Below are positions 58,688-64,000 of a stretch of DNA of 64,000 nucleotides, piece after piece. The stretch's first letter is position 1; every line of letters starts with the position of its first letter. Position numbers and translations under genes: made by a program. Below the pieces are notes generated by a model. That model saw only the letters and a list, made by a program, of their open reading frames with translations. It was not told where the DNA came from and made no database searches. Origin of the DNA: Isoetes taiwanensis (lineage: Eukaryota > Streptophyta > Lycopodiopsida > Isoetales > Isoetaceae). The stretch lies in the NCBI GenBank assembly GCA_021234155.1, contig JAJEKV010000018.1, forward strand, positions 20,693,252 to 20,757,251, in the 5' to 3' direction.

Positions 58688-60119
58688 ATGGCGCTCCCTG
58701 ATACCGGCCTGGAGGCAATCACACGTTTAGCATTGGATTTTCGGCCTGATGAATCCCAATACAGTGTTCCAGATTTGTTGGATGTCAATGCAACACAGGA
58801 AATATCACGTGAAGATCCAGTTTCCTCTGCAATTTACAAGAAATTGGATGCAGCGAGAAAGAGAGAATACAGATTACGGAATAAGATGAGAAAAGCAGCG
58901 GCTGAACGGGAGGATCTCGAAAGCATGAGATGCAAAAGCAAGAAATAGCCAAGCAAGTAGTTGATTACTTCAATAAGCTCACCAAAAACATTCACCCAAC
59001 TCAAGGCCGATGTGATGAAGAGGGTGGTTCATCACCACGAAAATGGAAATCTCGGAACACGGAATTTTGCCAAATCCAAAGGAGTGCAAGGCAACAGGGT
59101 GCCGCTCAACAACTTGAAATGCACAATGGCAGCCACAAAGAGGCAAAGAAACCATGATGTTTGGAGAGCCGAACCTCGACATTGGTGATGGCTTCTTCCA
59201 CAAAATCGAGATGCAATTCCACTATGGCAGGGCTGTTAGGTGCATCTAATTCTTGCTTTCATGCCTGTGCTTCTTCGTGCTTTTAAGTGCTTTTAAGTGC
59301 TTGTATCTGCTGAGTGATGCTGGATGAGATATGTTCATTGATTAATGTGCAATATTTCTTATGATAGGTTGCATGAGGTCAACAATTGCAACTGCTGCAT
59401 TAAGAAAATCGGAAGCCGTCCTTGGAAATGGTCCGTGGTCTAGCTTCCAAAGGAGGTTGAGGTGCGATTCTCTCACCCCTGCTTGCAAGCAAAGCATAAC
59501 AGAATTCTGGAAACAAAATAGCAGAGTCTCTCCTTGCAAGAAAGATGTTGTGAACACTGTTGGAGAGTCAGGCTTTCGAATTTCTTATCCCTTGCACCTT
59601 ATGGAGGTCACACAGGTATAAGTTTCCATACAAATTTTTCTTTGCTATTGTTGCATAAATATTTCTAACCAACGGCCACCATTCAGCGGAGCTATTTCAA
59701 CAATACAAAAGGCACATCCCGAACACCGCTTTGCTTAAAGGCTTTCGAGAAGTTGAAGCCTATTTATGTAAAGAAAGTATCGAAAAGGGAAACCCGCTGT
59801 TGCATATACCATATGAAGTTGGAGTATGCCGGTAGCCCCCGAATGCATTAAGGTCGTGGCTGGATTTCATGGTGAAGAGTGCAAGTGCACCTCGCGAGGT
59901 CTCGTGGACTGGGTGAGACGGTTCCGCCAGCCAATATATGTATGACTCAACCAAATGAGCTCGAGGGTCGTGGTTTGCAACAAGAGCGAGGGTGAAGAAT
60001 GGCATAAACATGACCGCTTGATGCATATGTCGGCGTGTGGCATAAAAACTCTTCCTATATGTCCAAGAGAGAGAGAGAATCATGAGTTCTTGCTTGAATG
60101 GAAGACGTTTGAAAAGGTA
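58688..60119 (+). pseudogene. Transposase-like protein, N-terminal half
   Basis: This opens at ATG 58688 (ALPDTGLEAITRLALDFRPD, then LDAARKREYRLRNKMRK). After a frame change near 58950 it continues (EIAKQVVDYFNKLTKNIHPT), then the exon at 59367-59617 with TPACKQSITEFWKQNSRVSP and CKKDVV. The next exon begins after CATTCAG at 59685 and holds AFEKLKPIYVKKVSKRETRC and CIYHMKLEY. A last block (59958-60116) has CGIKTLPICPRE and EFLLEWKTFEK before a GTAATA donor. These segments belong, in this order, upstream of the C-terminal half found on the opposite strand. Stops and frame shifts are present. Confidence 0.6.
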
Positions 60120-60219
60120 ATACTCTCTTTATTGCATGCTGCAACATGCTGATATGTGTCGCCATCCATCCGAAAACGCTTTGTGCTTTCAACTTGCGCT
60201 AATCTTCTGTTTTATGCTA

Positions 60220-60420
60220 CAGACCTTGTTACAGATTCCAGTGGAGACAGAAGAGGCTGGTGGAGTTGCATGACGAAGTAATCCAATTTGCAACGTACTA
60301 CCACACCACTCGCGTGAAAATCCAGCCAAAAGCCCACAATCATTTTCCTAACGGCTCGTTCGTGAGGTGGACGTGCGAGTACATGAAGGGCGTAAAAAGA
60401 AATGACGGGCAGTTACGCCC
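60220..60420 (+). other. Possible last exon of the transposon plus-strand gene
   Basis: TTATGCTACAG at 60222 is a fair acceptor. The frame after it soon stops (TGA near 60270), while another frame stays open to 60670 because it runs through the TIR into gypsy. Low support. Confidence 0.25.
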
Positions 60421-60501
60421 ATCAGCACCCAGATTAAGCAAAAGCAGGGGTGCTGATAGCGGGCTAAAACCCTGCTATAAGCATGCGTCCGGACGCATGC
60501 T
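60421..60501. repeat. Subterminal palindromes at the right transposon end
   Basis: ATCAGCACCC...GGGTGCTGAT (60421-60457) forms a hairpin. AGCATGCGTCC and its complement (60480-60501) form a perfect 22-bp palindrome, 0-1 base from the TIR. The left end has no equivalent. Confidence 0.7.
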
Positions 60502-60812
60502 TTTGCTACCCACCAGCATACTTTCACCCAATTTCTTGTCTGCAGACTTAGCAAGGGAGCTAGGCCTAGAGCTGAGGAAGGTGACTCCGTATGTGGTTGA
60601 AGGAGAGGGGGGCCTCAAGTTCAGCGTAGACTTGATACTTCAAGATAGAAGTTCACCTAGAGCAGTATAGTTTAGAATTGATGTCGATTTGATCAATTTG
60701 AAACATTATGATGTCATTTTAAGCATAAAGTGGCTTCAAACTGCATGTCCGCTCATTGACTGGGCATCCTGTTTAGGGTCTGGGTTTGGGAACCCCTGCA
60801 AGACAGCCCTGT

Positions 60813-61357
60813 TGTGAGGATCCTTGGATCAAACAGGAGAATCCGGTAGCTGTGTCACGCGGGATTTGCAAAAGAAACTAAGGAAGGGAAAAGAGAAAAA
60901 ACAAGAAGAACAATGAAGAATACAATGAAGAGAACAAAACTCTTTGATATCAATTGTGATACATGAGCTCTCGCAATCGAGAGAAAGCAGAAGTGAGATA
61001 AGACCAAAAACTCATCTACCCCGTGAGGGCTAGATCTACTCATATATATAGTACAATGGTCTTTGGCCCAATATAGATACTCTGCCAAAACTCGGTGTCG
61101 ACTCCTTGAATGAGGCCTGATTTGCAGGAACGTTGGCGGTGACTCTTGAGACCCTAGAATGGCGCAGATAGTGACAAATAGCGTCATTTCTGCGCGCCCT
61201 TTTGACGGCAAAGGGCGGCCTTTGATCGCGCGGTCTGGCCGCTTTGGTCTTCGGGGGCCTTTGACGACCCGACTGCGGCCCCGACCGCGGGATCCTTGGC
61301 CTTGACCTCGTCCATCGTGGTGCATGAATAGTCCCGTATTTGGACGATAGACTAACA
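60813..61357 (-). repeat. LTR of a retroelement (3' LTR of the minus-strand ORF)
   Basis: On the minus strand it starts TGTTAGTCTATCG (61357), directly after a polypurine-like GGTGGGGAG, and ends GATCCTCACA (60813). A TATATATATG box lies near 61041-61050. An alternative right border is ...TATCACA near 60955 followed by ATTGATATCAAAGAG, which resembles a tRNA-Met primer site; then this would be a 5' LTR. The polypurine tract and the ORF upstream favour a 3' LTR. It interrupts the gypsy pol. Confidence 0.6.
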
Positions 61358-63999
61358 CTCCCCACCAAACGCACACTTTCGTGGTGAAGAAAAGGAGGAA
61401 GTGTTTCGATGCGGAACCCTAATTTGAAAGTGATCCTCACGGGAATGAGGACGAGCGCCATTGTGGTAATTGCCGATGAGATCCTGGCGTGTTTGAAGAG
61501 CTTCAGGAGTGTTGAGCCCAAGTGCGTGATCTCGCATCAATGAGAAATCTGAACGCACTATGTCTTCAAGGGCAGCATGTGCCTCAGGGGGGCGAACTGA
61601 CATTCCATGAGAAGGCAGGTCTGGAGGCCGAAGGCACTGACGCTAGCATTTGGGTTGCAATAAAAGATAGGACGCTGCCGATTTAGCGAGCTTATCAGGA
61701 GGCACTTGAGAGCAGCACAGAAGCCGGCTTGACGGTGAACTGAAGGATCCGGTGAGGTGGCGGCATTCTCCAAAAAGGCATCAAGGCCATGGACAGCATG
61801 AGCGGGCGTTTGCCAACCACGCTCATTGGCAATATATATCCAATTTTCGGTGTGGTCCAAGGTGGCACCATCCTCCCAATCGGGAAAGCGCCCGACAAAA
61901 CGCGTGGATCCCAAATGAGGTCCGTGGAAATCTGAGGAGGAGTCCACCCAGCATGGCCTTTCAGGACTTTGGTCCAAAAGGGAAGACGCCAGTCGGAGGT
62001 GAGAAACCTGGGGCATAGAGGGACTCCTAGTGAAGCATATGGAGAGTGAGCCATGCCCGTGGGCGTGGACTGCTGCGCCTGCTCCCTGAATTCACGAACA
62101 AGGTCTTGATCAAGAGCGCGGCACCACTGGTCCCACTCTAAAGCAGAGAGCTGAGTATAGACAGGAGGATTAACCCAACCCGTGGGTATGGTCTTGCTTT
62201 CCAAAAGGCCACGCAGTTGATTGTAGCCTCCCAAGTGCTGCATATAAATTTGGGCAAACTGAAGATCTTCCGGATGCGCTAGATTCTTCCGTATCTGTTC
62301 CAGCGTTTCTGCTTGCCACAGAGGTAAGTGATGAGCAAGCTCAGGCATGTACTCTTGTCCAAAAGTGTGAGACCGATCATGATCCTGTAAATACGGGTTG
62401 GTGTCCAACAGGGGTTGCCATGAAAAATTCGATGTTCCTCATCTCTGAATTTGTCTTGTGAATCAGCCAGATAAAAATCATGAAAAATATAGGCCATCGG
62501 CTGAACAACGCGAAAGATGACCAAATCAGGATCTTCACAGTTGATTTGATCAAATACGAAGAGAGCACAGAGTAGACCTTTGTCTTCGACAGAAAGATCC
62601 GGCCAGATCCTTAGAAAATCCGCATTGCGTAGTGGCTGGGCATTAACCTGGCCGCCTGCTGCATACCACTTCAGAAGAAAAAGGTGGCGTCGGGCAACCA
62701 CATAATCCAGATAACTGGTATGAGTAGAGAAATCTACAGGAATGCAGGTAGCAACATCAATATAGCCCTCTTGTTTATTTTGGGCGTCTTCGGCAGATTG
62801 AACAACTTGCTTTAGTTGATGTTCGAGGTCACGGATCTGATTTTCCTTTTCGAGCAGGAGACGTGATTGATCTCAGACCCGTCTGTGAGGAAGCGTGCCC
62901 TGTGAAGAGGATTGCCCAGGAGTATGCAGTCGCAGCGTGGCAATCTTTGTGTTATCAATTAATTTTTGCTTCTGTGCTTCTGTAAGCTGAGTCTGAAGAG
63001 ATGTGACCTGATTTTGCAGCGTGGTCAGCTGGTCTTGGAGAGAGGGGAGCTGCTCGTTGCGCTCCTTGAGCTCTTGAAGTTGAGTGTTGTAATTTTGAGA
63101 GAGCTCAGTGTACATGGTGTTAAGATCAGCAATGGCTTTATCCTTGTCACCAAGGAGTTGATCCTTTTCTTTGATCTGTGCCAGCAATTCCTGAATCTGC
63201 GTCTGCAACTCAGCCTGTTGATCAGCAAGGAGGCTGGACTGATCTTGTGCACTCTTGAGATTTTCACGGGTCTGTAAAAGAGCCTCGTGCTTTTGTTGAA
63301 GTTTGTCTTCCAGGAATTGAACTTGCGTGTTGGCAGCTTGAAGATCCCTGTGAACGGCTTCCGAGGCCTCCAGGTAGGCTTGAACACCCTTCATGAAGAC
63401 TTCTTGTGAGTCCTGAAGCTTGAGAACGACAGCTTGGACATCTTGCTGGTATTGATACAGGGCTTGGCGAGGAGGTGGAAGTGCAGGGCCCTGTTGGTGA
63501 TGAGTCTGTGATGTCTGAGAATGTTGATGAGAAGTGTGAGGCATGGATTCCGTGGAGGAAGAAGAGACAGTAACATGCGTGGCATTGTTTTGAACATGAC
63601 CAGGAGAAAGAGGGCGTGAAGTTTCAGCCTGCTTGTTGTGAGGAAGGGAATGAAAGGATTGATGAGTGGATGCATGAGAAGTGGAAGGGGACCCTGGGAG
63701 GGTGACAGGAATATAATGACGGATGATGGCCTGAAGGTGAGCACCCACAGAAGTGTCAGAGCCGGAAGAAGGTGCTGCACGGACGCGATCAATTTCATGG
63801 AGAAGGCGGAAGAACAAAATTTGAGGCCAATCAATAGGATGAGTGGAATAGACGGCCATAACGACAGTGTTATAAAACGGTTTATTGATATGGGTATTCT
63901 TGATGGAATACCCATAGAATTTTCGCCACAGAAACTTTACAAAAGTATCGTGGGTCTTGGCAATGTTTGTGAGACGATGCATGTTGGCTTGATAAGGAG
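61358..63999 (-). pseudogene. Large retroelement ORF with coiled coil, runs off the window edge
   Basis: The main frame (63982-62873) has an N-terminal globular part (FVKFLWRKFYGYSIKNTHIN, MAVYSTHPIDWPQILFFRLL, SVGAHLQAIIRHYI), a Ser/Thr/His/Pro linker (SPSTSHASTHQSFHSLPHNK), then about 170 residues of coiled coil (VQFLEDKLQQKHEALLQTRE, LNTMYTELSQNYNTQLQELK). After a stop near 62872 it continues in other frames: ATCIPVDFSTHTSYLDYVVA, ADFLRIWPDLSVEDKGLLCA, MPELAHHLPLWQAETLEQIR and a C-terminal part ending at 61352-61360 just before the LTR. The globular-plus-coiled-coil layout resembles the extra, non gag-pol ORFs of some plant LTR elements. No catalytic motif recognised. A shorter relative lies beside the copia pol at 43690-44285. 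Confidence 0.6.
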
Positions 64000-64000
64000 C

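Larger units (their letters stand above)
52917..60529. mobile_element. 7.6-kb TIR DNA transposon inside the gypsy protease
   Basis: A perfect 29-bp terminal inverted repeat begins GGGTGAAAGTATGCTGGTGG and ends GGTAGCAAAA at each side. It is flanked by AATT (52913-52916 and 60530-60533); because AATT is palindromic, the true duplication could be 4, 2 or 0 bases. Excising the element restores LIDSASTGNFLSADLAREL in frame, which fixes both borders. Cargo: a small two-exon ORF, a charged low-complexity region, an FCP1/NIF-like phosphatase gene (plus), and a two-part transposase-like protein diverging from about 58687. Subterminal palindromes lie near the right end. I could not assign a named superfamily. 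Confidence 0.92.
51363..60790 (+). pseudogene. Ty3/gypsy gag-protease, interrupted by a DNA transposon
   Basis: Gag starts at ATG 51363. A frameshift near 51870-51880 moves the reading into the frame carrying the capsid-like region (GGVVSWWAIHTDSGKTFRSW, WTEFYKRFKYEYTP, LVGHEEP) and a CCHC knuckle (CYNC...HYAREC, 52665-52706). The protease motif LIDSAST (about 52895) is broken at 52917 by a 7.6-kb transposon. After 60529 the frame continues NFLSADLARELGLELRKV and then HYDVILSIKWLQTACPLIDW (about 60700-60760). At 60813 it is cut by the LTR of another element, so RT, RNase H and integrase are not in the window. In-frame TAG codons are at 52079, 52511, 52625 and 52676, each where Gln fits. Confidence 0.88.

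Noticed and set aside
52917-60529. Assignment as hAT, CACTA or Mutator
   Set aside because: No 8-, 3- or 9-bp duplication, no CACTA terminus, and transposase motifs do not match what I know of those families.
1-64000. CRISPR arrays, bacterial operons, rRNA or tRNA genes, organelle insertions
   Set aside because: None seen; repeats lack spacer structure, genes are spliced, and no cloverleaf or rRNA-like stretch was recognised by eye. A tRNA-scanning program could still find one.

Overview
This window is nuclear DNA from a land plant with a repeat-rich genome. The evidence is spliced genes with GT/AG introns, a hexose transporter of the plant STP family, a PLS/DYW pentatricopeptide (PPR) gene, a plant-type leishmanolysin-like metalloprotease, and plant-style LINE, Ty1/copia and Ty3/gypsy elements. 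The TE load and many mutually nested insertions suggest a large genome, perhaps a fern or another non-flowering plant. That last step is inference; no single sequence here proves the lineage.

Layout. 1-3000: no host gene, but a non-autonomous Mutator-like element (531-1372) with a perfect 9-bp target duplication. 3007-5314: a sugar transporter in four coding exons, broken by one missing base. 5.4-16 kb: LINE remnants in both orientations, small inverted-repeat elements and tandem repeats, with a weakly supported unknown gene near 13.0-14.5 kb. 15.9-26.8 kb: a decayed PPR-DYW gene on the minus strand, split by a nearly full-length L1-type LINE (17101-26423, 13-bp target duplication), which is itself split by a 2.6-kb foldback-like element (23555-26134). 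26.9-34.5 kb: mostly repeats, purine-rich tracts, microsatellites and a small TIR element. 35054-39299: a 16-exon leishmanolysin-like protease gene on the minus strand, intact except for one in-frame stop.

43.7-49.4 kb: a degenerate copia element (minus strand) carrying a Harbinger-like MITE in its gag. 49.6-50.5 kb: a gypsy RT fragment (minus). 50546 onward: a second gypsy element (plus) with LTR, primer-binding site and gag. Its protease domain is interrupted by a 7.6-kb TIR DNA transposon (52917-60529), which carries a divergently arranged transposase-like protein and an FCP1/NIF-like phosphatase gene. The gypsy reading frame resumes exactly after the right TIR. 60813-64000: an LTR and a large retroelement ORF with a coiled coil (minus), which runs off the window edge.

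The only host genes that look nearly functional are the sugar transporter (one frameshift) and the protease (one nonsense codon). Both lesions could be real or assembly errors. Everything else is transposon sequence or decayed. Most exon boundaries were read from splice consensus plus reading-frame continuity; no alignment or expression evidence was available.
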